64,000 nucleotides of DNA from an uncultured Bacteroidales bacterium (GTDB lineage: Bacteria; Bacteroidota; Bacteroidia; Bacteroidales; Bacteroidaceae): positions 62,001-126,000 of the forward strand of contig CACZXN010000001.1 of the NCBI GenBank assembly GCA_902785075.1, in the 5' to 3' direction. The notes beneath the pieces were generated by a model. That model was given only the letters and a program-made list of their open reading frames with translations, was not told where the DNA came from and did not search any database. The position numbers and the translations under genes were made by a program. Shown here piece after piece: positions 1 through 10,406 of the stretch; within the stretch, counting starts at the first letter, position 1; every line of letters begins with the position of its first letter.

Positions 1-310
1 AAGTGGTTAAATCGTTTCCCTTCATATAATAAAAAACACAGGAAACACGCAACCTGAAAAACTCAGGAATATGCATTCATAATGAACCTATCATTCAAAA
101 AAAACTTCATCGAAGTTATGTCGAACACACATTTAGGGGATGAGAGACGGAAGTGAAAAAGGGATGAAAAAGAGCAGAGATCAATAGGGGTAATAAAGGA
201 GATTAATAGTGGTGTTTAGGAATAATAGTTATTTATAGATTGAAGATTTGCAGACAATATCACCGAATAGAAATTAACACAGAGATTCGAACAAAAACCA
301 ACACACTTAT
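1..310. other. Intergenic left margin, no gene seen
   Basis: AT-rich stretch downstream of rplQ. I see no ORF with coding character, no tRNA-like fold and no repeat shared with the rest of the window. The neighbouring gene on the left is outside the window. Confidence 0.6.
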
Positions 311-357
311 CAATAAAAAACAACAAAAACAGCTGCACACAAATTGCACAGCTGTTT
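311..357 (-). terminator. Intrinsic terminator of the ribosomal protein operon
   Basis: Read on the minus strand, AAACAGCTG and CAGCTGTTT (327-356) form a 9-bp stem around a short loop, followed by a T-rich run. It lies about 30 bases beyond the rplQ stop codon and is the natural end of the long minus-strand operon. Confidence 0.85.
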
Positions 358-387
358 AGATGTAAGATATCGTTACTAAACGACTAA

Positions 388-942
388 TTATTCTGCAGCT
401 TTCTCTTCTGCTGGAGCTTCTGAAGAAACGTTTTCAGGTGCAACTTCAACAGCAGGAGCCTCTACTGGAGCTTCCTCAACTGGGGCCTCTTTTGCAGTTT
501 CAGCAACTGGAGCCTCAGCCTTAGTTGCAGACTTCTTAGAACGACGTGTACGAGTAGACTTCTTAGCAGTTTTTGCCATATTTTCATCAAAGTCTACTAA
601 CTCGATAAAGGCCATATCTGCATCATCTGAAGCACGTTTTCCGAGCTTGATAATACGAGTATATCCTCCTGGACGATTTCCGACCTTAGTTGCAACAGCG
701 CCAAAGAGCTCAGTAATAGCATATTTATTCTGCAAATAACTGAAAACCACACGACGAGATGCAGTCGTGTCATCTTTTGCCTTAGTTATTAATGGCTCCA
801 CATATACACGAAGAGCTTTTGCTTTCTGGAGAGTCGTAGTAATTCTTTTGTGCAGAATTAATGATGTTGCCATATTTGACAGCATAGCAGCTCTATGTGG
901 GGCTGTACGACTCAGATGATTGAATTTTTTATTGTGTCTCAT
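388..942 (-). CDS. rplQ: Ribosomal protein bL17
   Basis: Large-subunit protein near the exit tunnel; last gene of the alpha block, starting 6 bases after the rpoA stop. Residues 1 to about 125 are the normal L17 fold, beginning [13 protein letters not shown]. The protein is 184 residues, far longer than the usual 116-130. The extra tail is first very basic (a [11 protein letters not shown] stretch) and then a low-complexity acidic Ala/Pro/Val/Glu segment with repeats such as [12 protein letters not shown]. Extended L17 tails are known in Bacteroidota; the tail's role is not evident from sequence. Identity is certain from the core and the gene order. Confidence 0.97.
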   Translation of the reverse strand: MRHNKKFNHLSRTAPHRAAMLSNMATSLILHKRITTTLQKAKALRVYVEPLITKAKDDTTASRRVVFSYLQNKYAITELFGAVATKVGNRPGGYTRIIKLGKRASDDADMAFIELVDFDENMAKTAKKSTRTRRSKKSATKAEAPVAETAKEAPVEEAPVEAPAVEVAPENVSSEAPAEEKAAE

Positions 943-948
943 CTTTGC

Positions 949-1941
949 TTAATCTTTTTCCAATTTATACTTAGAAGTGTCTGTTCCAAATGACAATCCA
1001 TGGCGTTCAAGAAGATCATCCAACTCTGTAAGGGATTTCTTTCCGAAGTTACGGAACTTGAGCAAATCAGCCTTTTGATATCTAACCAAATCACCTAATG
1101 TATCCACTTCTGCTGCCTTCAAACAGTTAAGTGCGCGAACAGAAAGGTTCATATCAGTGAGTTTAGTCTTCAGAAGCTGACGCATCCGCAATATTTCTTC
1201 ATCGAATTCCTCATTAGCATCCAAGTCGTTATTATCTAAGGTAATCTTCTCGTCTGAGAAGAGCATGAAATGATAAATCAAGATTTTTGCTGCTTCCTTC
1301 AACGCATCCTTTGGATGTATCGAACCATCAGTTGTGATTTCTAATACCAATTTATCATAGTCAGTCTTCTGTTGAACACGATAAGGCTCAACAGAGAACT
1401 TGACATTACGGATTGGCGTATAGGTTGAATCTATAGCCAATTCGTTGATTTCCTTACAGTACTGTCGATTCTCTTCTGACGGAACATATCCACGACCTTT
1501 ATTGATGTTAAGTTCAATCTCTAAAGTAGCTTTTGGATCTAAATGACAAATTACCAATTCAGGATTTAACACTCCAAATCCAGTAAGATATTTATTAATA
1601 TCTCCAGCTTTAAACTCTGTTTCATTCTCGATAACTATAGAGACTTTTTCGGACTCTATACCATCGGCATTTTGCTTGAACCTTACTTTTTTAAGGTTCA
1701 AAATAATGTTGGTGACATCTTCTTTTACTCCAGGAACAGTAGAAAATTCATGTTCTACTCCAGCAATACGTATGGTATTGATGGCAAAGCCCTCTAAAGA
1801 AGACAAAAGAATGCGTCGAAGTGAATTACCAATAGTAATTCCAAAGCCTGGCTCCAAAGGACGGAATTCAAATTTTCCGCACTTGTCGTCAGATTCCAAC
1901 ATTATTACTTTTTCGGGTTTTTGAAATGCTAATACCGCCAT
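949..1941 (-). CDS. rpoA: RNA polymerase alpha subunit
   Basis: 330 residues. The N-terminal dimerisation domain (about 1-230) carries the [20 protein letters not shown] signature. A short acidic linker follows, and then a C-terminal domain (about 260-325) with the helix-hairpin-helix segment [20 protein letters not shown], which contacts promoter UP elements and activators. It sits between rpsD and rplQ, the usual alpha-operon order, with a 9-base gap to rpsD. Length and domains are complete and nothing is unusual. Confidence 0.98.
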   Translation of the reverse strand: MAVLAFQKPEKVIMLESDDKCGKFEFRPLEPGFGITIGNSLRRILLSSLEGFAINTIRIAGVEHEFSTVPGVKEDVTNIILNLKKVRFKQNADGIESEKVSIVIENETEFKAGDINKYLTGFGVLNPELVICHLDPKATLEIELNINKGRGYVPSEENRQYCKEINELAIDSTYTPIRNVKFSVEPYRVQQKTDYDKLVLEITTDGSIHPKDALKEAAKILIYHFMLFSDEKITLDNNDLDANEEFDEEILRMRQLLKTKLTDMNLSVRALNCLKAAEVDTLGDLVRYQKADLLKFRNFGKKSLTELDDLLERHGLSFGTDTSKYKLEKD

Positions 1942-1950
1942 TATTAATCT

Positions 1951-2556
1951 TTATTTAGAGTACAACTCAACTATCATCTGCTCTTTAATATTCTCAGGAA
2001 TATCTGCTCTCTCAGGCATGTGAAGGAGCTTTCCGCCCTTAGCAGTCTCATCCCACTCAATCCAAGGATACTTGCTGTGATTGAAACCTGCTAAAGAAGC
2101 AGCTATTACTTCGAGAGATTTAGACTTTTCACGAACAGCAACCAATTGACCTGGCTTTACAGAATATGATGGAATATTCACAACCTGACCGTCAACTGTA
2201 ATATGCTTATGACCAACCAACTGGCGAGCCGCAGCCCTTGTTGGAGCAATCCCAAGACGATATACTATATTATCAAGACGAGCTTCAAGACTCTGGAGCA
2301 GAACTTCACCTGTTACTCCATCAGTACGTGCAGCCTTTTCAAACAAATTACGGAACTGACGCTCAAGAACTCCATAAGTGTACTTAGCTTTCTGTTTCTC
2401 AGCGAGCATAAGTCCATATTCTGAAGATTTCTTGCGACGATTATTGCCATGTTGACCCGCTGGATAATTTCTCTTAGAAAGTACCTTGTCAGGTCCAAAT
2501 ATTGCCTCTCCGAAACGACGAGAGATTCTTGATTTAGGGCCAATATATCTTGCCAT
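1951..2556 (-). CDS. rpsD: Ribosomal protein uS4
   Basis: 201 residues with start [16 protein letters not shown]. The open frame runs 29 codons further upstream, but that extension is Cys-rich, unlike any S4, and falls in the 102-base rpsK-rpsD gap, so the internal ATG is chosen. The S4 RNA-binding domain is at about 92-155 ([24 protein letters not shown]). S4 is a primary 16S rRNA binder and, in other bacteria, the translational repressor of the alpha operon. The gap upstream is the longest inside this block and could hold a regulatory structure, but I could not show one. Confidence 0.97.
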   Translation of the reverse strand: MARYIGPKSRISRRFGEAIFGPDKVLSKRNYPAGQHGNNRRKKSSEYGLMLAEKQKAKYTYGVLERQFRNLFEKAARTDGVTGEVLLQSLEARLDNIVYRLGIAPTRAAARQLVGHKHITVDGQVVNIPSYSVKPGQLVAVREKSKSLEVIAASLAGFNHSKYPWIEWDETAKGGKLLHMPERADIPENIKEQMIVELYSK

Positions 2557-2658
2557 ATTAAATCTATTTTGTTTTAAGCATTGACATTGTGTGCAGCCGC
2601 AACGGCAGAAAGGAAAGATGCCGTCTATTAACAACTCTGTCAAGCAGTTAACTAATTA

Positions 2659-3048
2659 TTAAACTCTTCTTCTCTTAGGAGGACGACAACCGTTATGTGG
2701 AAGTGGAGTAACGTCAACAATTTCTGTCACCTCGATTCCTACGCCACAACAACCACGAATAGCTGACTCACGTCCATTACCTGGACCTTTAACGTATGCG
2801 GTTACCTTTCTCAAACCAAGGTCGTATGCAACCTTTGCGCAATCCTGTGCTGCCATCTGAGCTGCATAAGGAGTGTTCTTCTTTGAGCCTCTGAAGCCCA
2901 TTTTACCTGCTGAAGACCAAGAGATGACCTGACCTTCGCTATTTGCCAAAGTAACAATGATATTGTTGAATGATGAGTGCACATGAAGCTGTCCCTGAGC
3001 ACTAACTTTGACATTTCTTTTCTTAGCAGAAGTTGTTTTCTTTGCCAT
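2659..3048 (-). CDS. rpsK: Ribosomal protein uS11
   Basis: 129 residues. The C-terminal [13 protein letters not shown] and [12 protein letters not shown] segments are the S11 signature. It lines the platform of the 30S subunit. It lies 9 bases after rpsM in the alpha block. A lysine-rich N-terminal arm ([14 protein letters not shown]) replaces the shorter arm seen elsewhere, as is common in this phylum. Confidence 0.97.
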   Translation of the reverse strand: MAKKTTSAKKRNVKVSAQGQLHVHSSFNNIIVTLANSEGQVISWSSAGKMGFRGSKKNTPYAAQMAAQDCAKVAYDLGLRKVTAYVKGPGNGRESAIRGCCGVGIEVTEIVDVTPLPHNGCRPPKRRRV

Positions 3049-3057
3049 ACTTGATTA

Positions 3058-3438
3058 TTATTTAGTAGCTTTTTTCTTATTTGCAACAGTCTTTTTCTTT
3101 CCCTTTCGCGTACGTGCATTATTCTTAGTACTCTGACCGCGTACAGGAAGTCCAATACGATGACGGATGCCACGATAGCAACCAATATCCATCAGTCGCT
3201 TAATGTTTAGCTGAATCTCTGAACGAAGATCACCTTCTACTTTATAGTCTGCACCTATAATCTCACGAATCTTTGCAGCCTGATCGTCAGTCCAGTCTTT
3301 AACTTTCAAATCTTTATCAACTCCAGCTTTTTCCAATATTTTTGCGGAGCTACTGCGTCCAATACCGAAAATGTATGTCAACGCAATTTCGCCTCTTTTG
3401 TTTTGTGGGAGGTCTACACCTACAATTCTTATTGCCAT
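3058..3438 (-). CDS. rpsM: Ribosomal protein uS13
   Basis: 126 residues. It starts [20 protein letters not shown], has the S13 helix-two-turn-helix segment (about 10-60) and a basic tail ending in [14 protein letters not shown]13 sits in the 30S head and contacts the P-site tRNA and the intersubunit bridge. The motif [20 protein letters not shown] near 90-110 is typical. It is followed by rpsK and preceded by rpmJ. Confidence 0.97.
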   Translation of the reverse strand: MAIRIVGVDLPQNKRGEIALTYIFGIGRSSSAKILEKAGVDKDLKVKDWTDDQAAKIREIIGADYKVEGDLRSEIQLNIKRLMDIGCYRGIRHRIGLPVRGQSTKNNARTRKGKKKTVANKKKATK

Positions 3439-3473
3439 ATCTTAAATGTTTTTACTTATCTACTTGGCTTGAA

Positions 3474-3590
3474 TTATCCCTGACGCATCTTGTACTTAGG
3501 ATTCTTCTTGTTAATTACAAACAGACGACCCTTACGTCTTACTATAACGCAGTCAGGAGTACGTTTCTTTAAAGATGCTTTTGTTTTCAT
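3474..3590 (-). CDS. rpmJ: Ribosomal protein bL36, zinc-free form
   Basis: 38 residues, starting [14 protein letters not shown] and ending NPKYKMRQG, in the standard place between infA and rpsM. Of the Cys-Cys-Cys-His set that binds zinc in the common form (positions 11, 14, 27, 33) only Cys14 remains; the others are Thr, Asn and Tyr. This makes it a zinc-independent version, which is usual for Bacteroidota. The start lies 10 bases downstream of the infA stop. Confidence 0.95.
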   Translation of the reverse strand: MKTKASLKKRTPDCVIVRRKGRLFVINKKNPKYKMRQG

Positions 3591-3600
3591 ATGCAGTTTG

Positions 3601-3819
3601 TTATTTATATCTAAAAACTATTCTTCCTTTTGAAAGGTCATAAGGAGACATCTCGACCCTAATCTTATCTCCAGGCAGAATCTTAATATAGTGCATTCTC
3701 ATCTTACCTGAAATATGCGCTATAATCTCATGACCATTTTCCAATTCTACGCGGAACATTGCGTTTGACAATGCTTCGACGATTGTTCCATCTTGCTCGA
3801 TTGCTGATTGTTTCGCCAT
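3601..3819 (-). CDS. infA: Translation initiation factor IF-1
   Basis: 72 residues, a single OB-fold starting [17 protein letters not shown] and ending [11 protein letters not shown]-1 binds the ribosomal A site during initiation. The ORF begins one base after the map stop, so translation is probably coupled. The infA-rpmJ-rpsM order matches the spc/alpha junction in many bacteria. Confidence 0.97.
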   Translation of the reverse strand: MAKQSAIEQDGTIVEALSNAMFRVELENGHEIIAHISGKMRMHYIKILPGDKIRVEMSPYDLSKGRIVFRYK

Positions 3820-3820
3820 A

Positions 3821-4618
3821 TTAAAATGATTCTTCTTTGATTATCTCTTCAATTTCTTTAAACGATGACAGGATATCCGCTTGGCCTTTGCGAACACAAA
3901 TGGTATGTTCAAAATGTGCCGCTACTTTAGAATCGCGAGTTACTATTCCCCATTTATCAGACTGCATGTATACCTCTTTGGATCCTAGTGTAATCATCGG
4001 CTCTATCGCAATACATAGTCCATTTTTCAAGAGAATACCATTTCCTCGTTTCCCGAAATTTGGGACCTGAGGGTCTTCATGCATTTCCTTGCCGATACCA
4101 TGACCCACAAATTCTCGGACAACACCATATCCATGGTTCTCACAATGACTTTGAATTGCACTTGAGATATCGCCTAGTCTGTGCCCTACTACAGCTTGTT
4201 CTATTCCTTTATATAATGCCTCCTTGGTTATTCTCAACAAATCACGAATATCATCAGAAACCTCACCTACAGAAAAGGTGTAGCATGAATCTCCACAAAA
4301 GCCATTCAACTTGGTACCACAATCAATCGACACAATATCACCATCTTGTAATGGTACGTCGTTAGGAATTCCATGTACAACTTGTTCATTAACAGAAGTA
4401 CAAATACTGGCAGGAAAAGGGTCGCCATAAGGGTTGGGAAAGTTCTTAAAAGTCGGTTCTGCCCCATGATCCCTAATAAATGTTTCCGCTAAAACATCCA
4501 ATTGGCGGGTTGTAACACCTGGTTTTATGATTTTGGCCAATTCTGCGAGAGTCTTACCGACTAAAAGGTTTGCCTCCCGCAGAAGCTCTACTTCGTCATC
4601 AGTTTTAAGATAAATCAT
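3821..4618 (-). CDS. map: Methionine aminopeptidase type I
   Basis: 265 residues. It removes the initiator Met from new proteins. All five metal ligands of the pita-bread fold are visible: Asp in [10 protein letters not shown], Asp in GDSCYTF, His in [11 protein letters not shown], Glu in IAIEPM and Glu in HFEHT. No N-terminal zinc-finger extension is present. It lies between secY and infA as in Gram-positives and other Bacteroidota, linking nascent-chain processing to translocon and ribosome synthesis. Confidence 0.97.
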   Translation of the reverse strand: MIYLKTDDEVELLREANLLVGKTLAELAKIIKPGVTTRQLDVLAETFIRDHGAEPTFKNFPNPYGDPFPASICTSVNEQVVHGIPNDVPLQDGDIVSIDCGTKLNGFCGDSCYTFSVGEVSDDIRDLLRITKEALYKGIEQAVVGHRLGDISSAIQSHCENHGYGVVREFVGHGIGKEMHEDPQVPNFGKRGNGILLKNGLCIAIEPMITLGSKEVYMQSDKWGIVTRDSKVAAHFEHTICVRKGQADILSSFKEIEEIIKEESF

Positions 4619-4637
4619 CCTAAAATGAGTTTACAAA

Positions 4638-5993
4638 TCAATGTGCGCCACGGATACGTCCTGTATCCAGAAGACCATCATAGTGTCTCATCAGAAGATG
4701 GCTCTCAATATGCTGAAGAGTATCTAACACGACACCAACGAGGATGAGCAATGATGTTCCCCCAAAGAACTGGGCAAACTCTCGCTGCACATTAAACAAA
4801 CTAGCAAATGCAGGCAATACGGCAATTAACGCGAGGAATAAAGAGCCTGGGAAAGTTATACGTGACATAATGCCATCCAAATATTCTGCAGTACTCTTTC
4901 CTGGCTTTACTCCAGGGATAAATCCATTATTGCGTTTCATGTCTTCTGCCATCTGGGTAGGATTGATCGTAATAGCTGTATACAAATATGTAAATATGAT
5001 AATCAAAGCTGCGAAAATCACATTGTAAACAACGCTTGTGTTATCAACCAGCTGCATCATAAATGCATTTTGATTAGCTCCCATAAACTGTGCAATCGTA
5101 GGAGGAATAAACATTATAGCCTGCGCAAAAATGATAGGCATCACATTAGCTGCGTAAGGCTTTAATGGAATATATTGACGCGCACCTCCATATTGACGGT
5201 TTCCTGCAACGCGCTTTGCATATTGTACTGGAACTCTGCGTACACCTTGCACCAACAAAATTGCTGCTGCTATCACTGCCAACCATACTACAATTTCAAC
5301 GAGGAAACCAATCAAACCGCCTTGACTCAAAGACTCAAAACGATTTACGAATTCCTGAGAAACTGCAGTTGGGAATCGAGCAATGATACCTATCATAATG
5401 ATGAGTGAAACACCTTGACCAATACCCTTATCAGTAATCCTCTCGCCGAGCCACAAAATAAACATACTACCAGCTGCAAGAATGATGGTCGATGTAATGT
5501 AGAATGTCGTCCAATCAAGACTTGAGAAAATAGCAGTTCCATTAGTCGTTTTGTAGAGGTTCACCAAATATGTTGGAGCCTGGAGAAGAAGGATTGCAAC
5601 AGTAAGATAACGAGTATACTGATTCATCTTTCTTCTTCCACTTTCTCCTTCACGTTGCATCTTTTGGAAATATGGGACAGCAATACCTAACAACTGCATC
5701 ACAATAGATGCAGAGATATAAGGCATGATTCCAAGGGCAAAAATTGAAGCCTTAGAAAATGCACCACCTGAAAACATATCCAGCAAAGACATCAAACCAC
5801 CTTCTGTTTGGGCAGATAAATTTTCCAATGCGGCTGTATCAACTCCAGGAAGGACAATATACGAACCAAACCTATACACAGCCACAAAACCAATTGTAAT
5901 CAAGATACGCGTACGCAAATCTTCTATCTTACAAATGTTAGAAATTGTCTTTACCAACTTAATGTTTTTAAGTTTATCTATTGCTTTTCCCAT
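4638..5993 (-). CDS. secY: Protein translocase subunit SecY
   Basis: 451 residues with about ten hydrophobic helices. Recognisable pieces are YRFGSYIVLPGVD near the first helix, the plug region with GGAFSKASIFALGIMPYISA, and the RRVPVQYAKR loop that contacts the ribosome and SecA. It forms the core Sec channel with SecE and SecG. Gene order rplO-secY-map is the normal spc arrangement; only 4 bases separate it from rplO. Confidence 0.98.
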   Translation of the reverse strand: MGKAIDKLKNIKLVKTISNICKIEDLRTRILITIGFVAVYRFGSYIVLPGVDTAALENLSAQTEGGLMSLLDMFSGGAFSKASIFALGIMPYISASIVMQLLGIAVPYFQKMQREGESGRRKMNQYTRYLTVAILLLQAPTYLVNLYKTTNGTAIFSSLDWTTFYITSTIILAAGSMFILWLGERITDKGIGQGVSLIIMIGIIARFPTAVSQEFVNRFESLSQGGLIGFLVEIVVWLAVIAAAILLVQGVRRVPVQYAKRVAGNRQYGGARQYIPLKPYAANVMPIIFAQAIMFIPPTIAQFMGANQNAFMMQLVDNTSVVYNVIFAALIIIFTYLYTAITINPTQMAEDMKRNNGFIPGVKPGKSTAEYLDGIMSRITFPGSLFLALIAVLPAFASLFNVQREFAQFFGGTSLLILVGVVLDTLQHIESHLLMRHYDGLLDTGRIRGAH

Positions 5994-5997
5994 TTGT

Positions 5998-6444
5998 TCA
6001 GAGTTTTACAACATTACCACCTTTTTCAGTTATGATAGCCTCTGCTTTTTGAGAGAAGGCATGAGCCTCAACTTCCAACTTAGAAGTCAACTCTCCTTTT
6101 GCAAGAACCTTAACCAACTGTTTTGAATTCACGAAACCAGCCTCAATCAGTTCAGCAATTCCAACCTTAGTAAGGTTCTTGTCATCTGCCAACTTCTGAA
6201 TCGTTGACAAATTGATTGCCTTATACTCTACACGGTTGATATTCTTGAAACCGAACTTAGGCACACGACGCTGCAAAGGCATCTGACCTCCTTCGAAACC
6301 GATTTTCTTTTTGTAACCAGAGCGTGCTTTAGCACCTTTATGACCACGTGTTGAAGTACGTCCTTTACCTGATCCGTAACCACGTCCTACACGTTTGCCG
6401 GTATGGGTTGAGCCTTCTGCTGGTTTTAAATTATGTAATTCCAT
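5998..6444 (-). CDS. rplO: Ribosomal protein uL15
   Basis: 148 residues. The Gly/Arg-rich N-terminal arm with GKRVGRGYGSGKGRTSTRG and the following FEGGQMPLQRRVPKFGF identify L15, which threads deep into 23S rRNA. It lies between rpmD and secY. Length and start are standard. Confidence 0.97.
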   Translation of the reverse strand: MELHNLKPAEGSTHTGKRVGRGYGSGKGRTSTRGHKGAKARSGYKKKIGFEGGQMPLQRRVPKFGFKNINRVEYKAINLSTIQKLADDKNLTKVGIAELIEAGFVNSKQLVKVLAKGELTSKLEVEAHAFSQKAEAIITEKGGNVVKL

Positions 6445-6469
6445 TGTTTCAGTTTTTTGAAATAAATAA

Positions 6470-6646
6470 TTAATCTACAACCTTAACAAGGTGACTCACC
6501 TTATTGATCATTCCTCGTACTGCTGGAGTATCCTCATGCTCAACTACTTTGTTCATCTTCGTTAATCCGAGAGAATCCAAAGTACGCTTTTGATCTATTG
6601 GTCGGTTTGCACGACTCTTAATCTGCTTAATTTTTATCGTAGCCAT
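6470..6646 (-). CDS. rpmD: Ribosomal protein uL30
   Basis: 58 residues, starting MATIKIKQIKSRANRP and ending NKVSHLVKVVD. Its position between rpsE and rplO and the motif KRTLDSLGL give the assignment. A purine-rich GGAGG lies 7-11 bases upstream of the start, one of the few clear Shine-Dalgarno sequences in this operon. Its start lies 11 bases from the rpsE stop. Confidence 0.95.
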   Translation of the reverse strand: MATIKIKQIKSRANRPIDQKRTLDSLGLTKMNKVVEHEDTPAVRGMINKVSHLVKVVD

Positions 6647-6657
6647 GATATACCTCC

Positions 6658-7167
6658 TTATCCTCTAAACACCTTTGTTAAACTTACACCACGATTCATT
6701 GCTACCGTCTTAGGGTCACGAATACTTGTAAGAGCAGCAATTGTTGCTTTTACAAGGTTGTGAGGATTTGAAGAGCCCTTAGACTTAGCAAGAACGTCAG
6801 TAATACCAACACTTTCAAGAACGGCACGCATAGCGCCACCAGCAACAACTCCAGTACCTTCAGAAGCTGGCATAATCAAAACTCGAGCTCCACCAAACTT
6901 TGCATATGCTTCATGAGGCAATGTGCCGTTTAGCACAGGAACTTTTACTAAGTTCTTTTTTGCAGCTTCTACGCCTTTTGCAATAGCAGCTGTTACTTCG
7001 CCCGCCTTACCAAGACCGCATCCAATTACACCATTTTCGTTACCAACAACTACGATAGCAGCAAAAGTAAAAGTTCTACCACCCTTCGTTACCTTAGTAA
7101 CGCGATTAATAGCTACCAATCGATCCTTCAGTTCGACGTCGTTTCCTATTTTTACTCTATTAACCAT
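6658..7167 (-). CDS. rpsE: Ribosomal protein uS5
   Basis: 169 residues. The double-stranded RNA-binding-like N-terminal domain contains [20 protein letters not shown], and the C-terminal domain contains [17 protein letters not shown]5 shapes the mRNA entry site and affects accuracy. It is placed between rplR and rpmD with a 10-base gap to rplR. Confidence 0.97.
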   Translation of the reverse strand: MVNRVKIGNDVELKDRLVAINRVTKVTKGGRTFTFAAIVVVGNENGVIGCGLGKAGEVTAAIAKGVEAAKKNLVKVPVLNGTLPHEAYAKFGGARVLIMPASEGTGVVAGGAMRAVLESVGITDVLAKSKGSSNPHNLVKATIAALTSIRDPKTVAMNRGVSLTKVFRG

Positions 7168-7175
7168 AATCCTAA

Positions 7176-7517
7176 TTAAAAATTAAGTCCTGCTTTACGG
7201 GCAGCTTCTGCTACCTCTTTAATTCTACCATGATACAAGTAACCATTGCGGTCAAATACCACAGTTGAGATACCTGCTTCAATTGCTTTCTTAGCGATGA
7301 GTTCACCAACTTTGGCTGCCTGCTCACATTTATTACATTTCTCAAGTCCAAGTGATGATGCAGAAACAAGTGTCTTTGCTTCGTCATCATTGATTACTTG
7401 AACGTAAATCTGCTTGTTACTTCTGAATACAGACATACGTGGACGTGCAGCAGTACCAGAAACTTTATTACGTACTCTATATTTAATTTTGATACGTCTT
7501 TCTATCTTTGTTATCAT
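7176..7517 (-). CDS. rplR: Ribosomal protein uL18
   Basis: 113 residues; binds 5S rRNA. Signature segments are [20 protein letters not shown] and the C-terminal [20 protein letters not shown]. Slightly shorter at the N-terminus than E. coli L18, as usual. It follows rplF after 17 bases. Confidence 0.97.
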   Translation of the reverse strand: MITKIERRIKIKYRVRNKVSGTAARPRMSVFRSNKQIYVQVINDDEAKTLVSASSLGLEKCNKCEQAAKVGELIAKKAIEAGISTVVFDRNGYLYHGRIKEVAEAARKAGLNF

Positions 7518-7534
7518 ATGCGTACAATTTAAAA

Positions 7535-8104
7535 TTATTTAGCACTTGCTGACTTACCAGACTTTCTTCTAACAACTTCGCCCTGGAAACGAATACCCTT
7601 ACCCTTATATGGTTCAGGCTTACGTAATGAACGAATCTTTGCACATACTTGACCAAGTAACTGTTTGTCACATGATTCAAGCATGATAAGAGGATCCTGA
7701 TTTCGCTCAGATTTTGTTTCAACCTTAATCTCCTTAGGAAGAGCGAACAAAATCGCATGTGAATAACCAATGGCGAACTCAAGCACATTACCAGTATTTG
7801 ACACACGATAACCAACACCTACCAACTGAAGAGTCTTCTTGTAACCCTCAGATACACCGATAACCATATTGTTCAAGAGTGCACGATAGAGACCATGGAA
7901 GGCATGACGCTGTTTGGTATTATCAGTCATCAACTCTGTATTTTCTTCCAATGTTATGTGGCCATCCTCTATACTAACTTTGATAGCTGGGTTCACATAC
8001 TGTGATAGTTCACCCTTAGGGCCTTTCACTGTTACAATGTCATCCTTATGAGTAATTGTTACTCCTGCAGGAATACTAATAGGCAACTTACCGATTCTAG
8101 ACAT
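7535..8104 (-). CDS. rplF: Ribosomal protein uL6
   Basis: 189 residues from [15 protein letters not shown]. An in-frame ATG ten codons upstream lies inside the spacer next to the rpsH stop and gives a non-conserved start, so the internal ATG is preferred; a GGAGG-like AGGAGG lies just before it. The two L6 repeats and the C-terminal signature [19 protein letters not shown] are present. Confidence 0.96.
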   Translation of the reverse strand: MSRIGKLPISIPAGVTITHKDDIVTVKGPKGELSQYVNPAIKVSIEDGHITLEENTELMTDNTKQRHAFHGLYRALLNNMVIGVSEGYKKTLQLVGVGYRVSNTGNVLEFAIGYSHAILFALPKEIKVETKSERNQDPLIMLESCDKQLLGQVCAKIRSLRKPEPYKGKGIRFQGEVVRRKSGKSASAK

Positions 8105-8118
8105 TATATTTCCTCCTA

Positions 8119-8514
8119 TTAATATACATAACAAAGCACTTCACCACCTATTTTAAGTTCTGAAGCTTCCTTGTCTGTCATTACACCTTTGGATGTAGAT
8201 ATAATAGCTATACCTAATCCGTTAATAACACTTGGCATGTCTTTATAGCCAGTGTACTTACGTAGACCGGGTCTTGACACGCGTTTCAAGCACTGTATTG
8301 CGCTTGTTTTTGTTGCAGCATCGTACTTAAGTGCAATTTTGATAGTTCCCTGAGGACCATCTTCAATAAACTTGTAGTTAAGCACATAGCCTTTGTCAAA
8401 GAGAATCTTTGTGATCTCTTTCTTCAAATTAGAGGCTGGAATATCCACGACATTATGCTTTGCCTGGATTGCATTCCGAAGTCTCGTTAGATAATCTGCA
8501 ATTGGATCTGTCAT
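8119..8514 (-). CDS. rpsH: Ribosomal protein uS8
   Basis: 131 residues, starting MTDPIADYLTRLRNA and ending with the S8 signature GIAIISTSKGVMTDKEA. S8 binds 16S helix 21 and in E. coli also represses the spc operon. It lies between rpsN and rplF. The 59-base gap to rpsN is larger than most gaps here. Confidence 0.97.
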   Translation of the reverse strand: MTDPIADYLTRLRNAIQAKHNVVDIPASNLKKEITKILFDKGYVLNYKFIEDGPQGTIKIALKYDAATKTSAIQCLKRVSRPGLRKYTGYKDMPSVINGLGIAIISTSKGVMTDKEASELKIGGEVLCYVY

Positions 8515-8573
8515 ACTACTTAAATTAATCGGGACTCCCCGACAATATTTAACAATAATTATAAAAATCTATA

Positions 8574-8873
8574 TTACCAGCTTGCTTTCTTAACACCTGG
8601 AATCAATCCTGCTGATGCCATCTCACGGAACTGAATACGTGAGATACCAAATTGACGGATATAACCCCTTGGACGACCTGTAAGCTTACAACGGTTGTGA
8701 AGGCGAATAGGATTTGCATTTGCTGGAATCTCCTGAAGTTTACGAGCTGCCTCATATGCTTCCATAGGTTCTCCTGTTGCAATAATCTTCTTCAAAGCCG
8801 CACGCTTAGCAGCATACTTAGCAACAAGTTTCGCACGTTTTACCTCACGTGCTTTCATTGATTCTTTTGCCAT
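8574..8873 (-). CDS. rpsN: Ribosomal protein uS14, zinc-free long form
   Basis: 99 residues. The C-terminal half [20 protein letters not shown] is diagnostic. The CxxC pairs of the short zinc form are absent, so this is the long C-minus type. It starts 5 bases after the rplE stop. No zinc-dependent paralogue is in the window. Confidence 0.96.
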   Translation of the reverse strand: MAKESMKAREVKRAKLVAKYAAKRAALKKIIATGEPMEAYEAARKLQEIPANANPIRLHNRCKLTGRPRGYIRQFGISRIQFREMASAGLIPGVKKASW

Positions 8874-8878
8874 ATCAA

Positions 8879-9433
8879 TTATTTATTAGCGTCTTTAAAT
8901 GGTAATCCAAATGCCTTGAGAAGAGCATAACCTTCTTCGTCAGTCTTGGCAGATGTTACAAATGTTATATTCATACCCATAATCTTATCAACCTGATCAA
9001 TGTTGATTTCTGGGAAGATAATTTGCTCCTGAATACCAAGAGTATAATTTCCACGACCATCAAACTTACTTTCTATACCTTTGAAGTCACGAATACGAGG
9101 CAGAGACACACGAATAAGCTTCTCGAGGAACTCATACATTCTCTGACGACGCAAAGTAACCATCACTCCAATTGGCATTTTCTTACGAAGGTGGAAGTTT
9201 GAAACGTCTTTCTTAGACATTGTTGCAACAGGCTTCTGACCAGTAATCTGGGCTATCTCAGTCATTGCAACTTCAATTACTTTCTTATCAGCAGTTGCCA
9301 AACCAAGACCTTGGTTGACGACTATCTTCTTCAATACAGGAATCTGCATAGGAGAAGAATAGTTAAACTGTTTCATCAAAGCTGGAGCAATCTGCTCAGC
9401 ATAAACATTCTTAAGATTTGCAGTAGTACTCAT
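8879..9433 (-). CDS. rplE: Ribosomal protein uL5
   Basis: 184 residues. [19 protein letters not shown] and [15 protein letters not shown] mark L5, which carries 5S rRNA and contacts the P-site tRNA. Its ATG overlaps the rplX stop codon by one base (TAATG), indicating translational coupling. Confidence 0.97.
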   Translation of the reverse strand: MSTTANLKNVYAEQIAPALMKQFNYSSPMQIPVLKKIVVNQGLGLATADKKVIEVAMTEIAQITGQKPVATMSKKDVSNFHLRKKMPIGVMVTLRRQRMYEFLEKLIRVSLPRIRDFKGIESKFDGRGNYTLGIQEQIIFPEINIDQVDKIMGMNITFVTSAKTDEEGYALLKAFGLPFKDANK

Positions 9434-9750
9434 TAAATCTCCTCCCCTGATTTTTTAGCATAACGAACTAATTTGCCGTTAGCACCCATTCTTCTTCCTA
9501 TACGGGTAGCTTTTCCAGTCTTTGGGTCAACTACATTAAGATTAGAAATATGAATAGGGGCTTCCTGCTTAATAATACCTCCTTGTGGGTGCTGTGCTGT
9601 AGGCTTTGTGCTCTTTGACACCATGTTCACACCCTCGACTACGGCGCGCTGCTTCTCTACCAGAACAGACAATACTTTGCCTGTCTTTCCTTTAGAGTTA
9701 CCAGCATTTACGATAACCGTGTCACCTTTCTTAATATGTAATTTGCTCAT
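9433..9750 (-). CDS. rplX: Ribosomal protein uL24
   Basis: 105 residues. The KOW motif at the N-terminus ([20 protein letters not shown]) and the following [13 protein letters not shown] are typical. An assembly-initiating protein for the 50S subunit. Shares the stop/start overlap with rplE. Confidence 0.97.
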   Translation of the reverse strand: MSKLHIKKGDTVIVNAGNSKGKTGKVLSVLVEKQRAVVEGVNMVSKSTKPTAQHPQGGIIKQEAPIHISNLNVVDPKTGKATRIGRRMGANGKLVRYAKKSGEEI

Positions 9751-9768
9751 TACTTTATTAATCTAAAA

Positions 9769-10134
9769 TTAAAGAACTTCAGTAGCCAAAGAAACTACTT
9801 TCATATTAGCAGCACGGAGTTCACGAGCAACAGGGCCAAAAATACGACTACCTCTCATTTCACCTGTGTTACTCAAGAGAACGCATGCATTGTCATCAAA
9901 ACGGATATATGATCCGTCAGCACGACGTATCTCCTTCTTTGTACGAACAATCAAGGCCTTAGAAACTGTTCCTTTCTTAATTTCGCTTGAAGGAATTACG
10001 TTTTTTACCGTAACAACGATTACGTCACCTACAGTCGCATAGCGACGGCGAGTACCGCCAAGTACACGGATACAGAGTACCTCACGTGCACCACTGTTAT
10101 CAGCAACTGTCAATCTAGATTCTACCTGTATCAT
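9769..10134 (-). CDS. rplN: Ribosomal protein uL14
   Basis: 121 residues starting [19 protein letters not shown]. The segment [18 protein letters not shown] core (residues 50-70) and the C-terminal ARELR match L14, which forms an intersubunit bridge. It follows rpsQ after 2 bases. Confidence 0.97.
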   Translation of the reverse strand: MIQVESRLTVADNSGAREVLCIRVLGGTRRRYATVGDVIVVTVKNVIPSSEIKKGTVSKALIVRTKKEIRRADGSYIRFDDNACVLLSNTGEMRGSRIFGPVARELRAANMKVVSLATEVL

Positions 10135-10136
10135 AA

Positions 10137-10394
10137 TTACTTAGCTCTTTCTACGATGTTAACTAATCTCCATCTCTTTGTTTTACTCAATGGACGAGTT
10201 TCCATAATCAGTACTGTATCACCGATATTGCACTCATTATTCTCGTCATGTGCATGGTATTTCTTCGTTTTAGTTACGAACTTACCATAAATAGGGTGCT
10301 TCTCCTTGAACTTAGCGAGGACAACAATTGTTTTGTCCATCTTGTTGCTTACAACCACACCCTGTCTTTGCTTTCTTAAATTTCTATCTTCCAT
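10137..10394 (-). CDS. rpsQ: Ribosomal protein uS17
   Basis: 85 residues, one OB-fold. [17 protein letters not shown] at the start and [12 protein letters not shown] at the end are diagnostic. A primary 16S binder. It lies between rpmC and rplN. Confidence 0.97.
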   Translation of the reverse strand: MEDRNLRKQRQGVVVSNKMDKTIVVLAKFKEKHPIYGKFVTKTKKYHAHDENNECNIGDTVLIMETRPLSKTKRWRLVNIVERAK

Positions 10395-10406
10395 GTAGAT
10401 TCAATT

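Noticed and set aside
2557..2643. 29-codon N-terminal extension of S4
   Set aside because: Cys-rich and unlike any S4; the conserved MARYIGPK start is internal.
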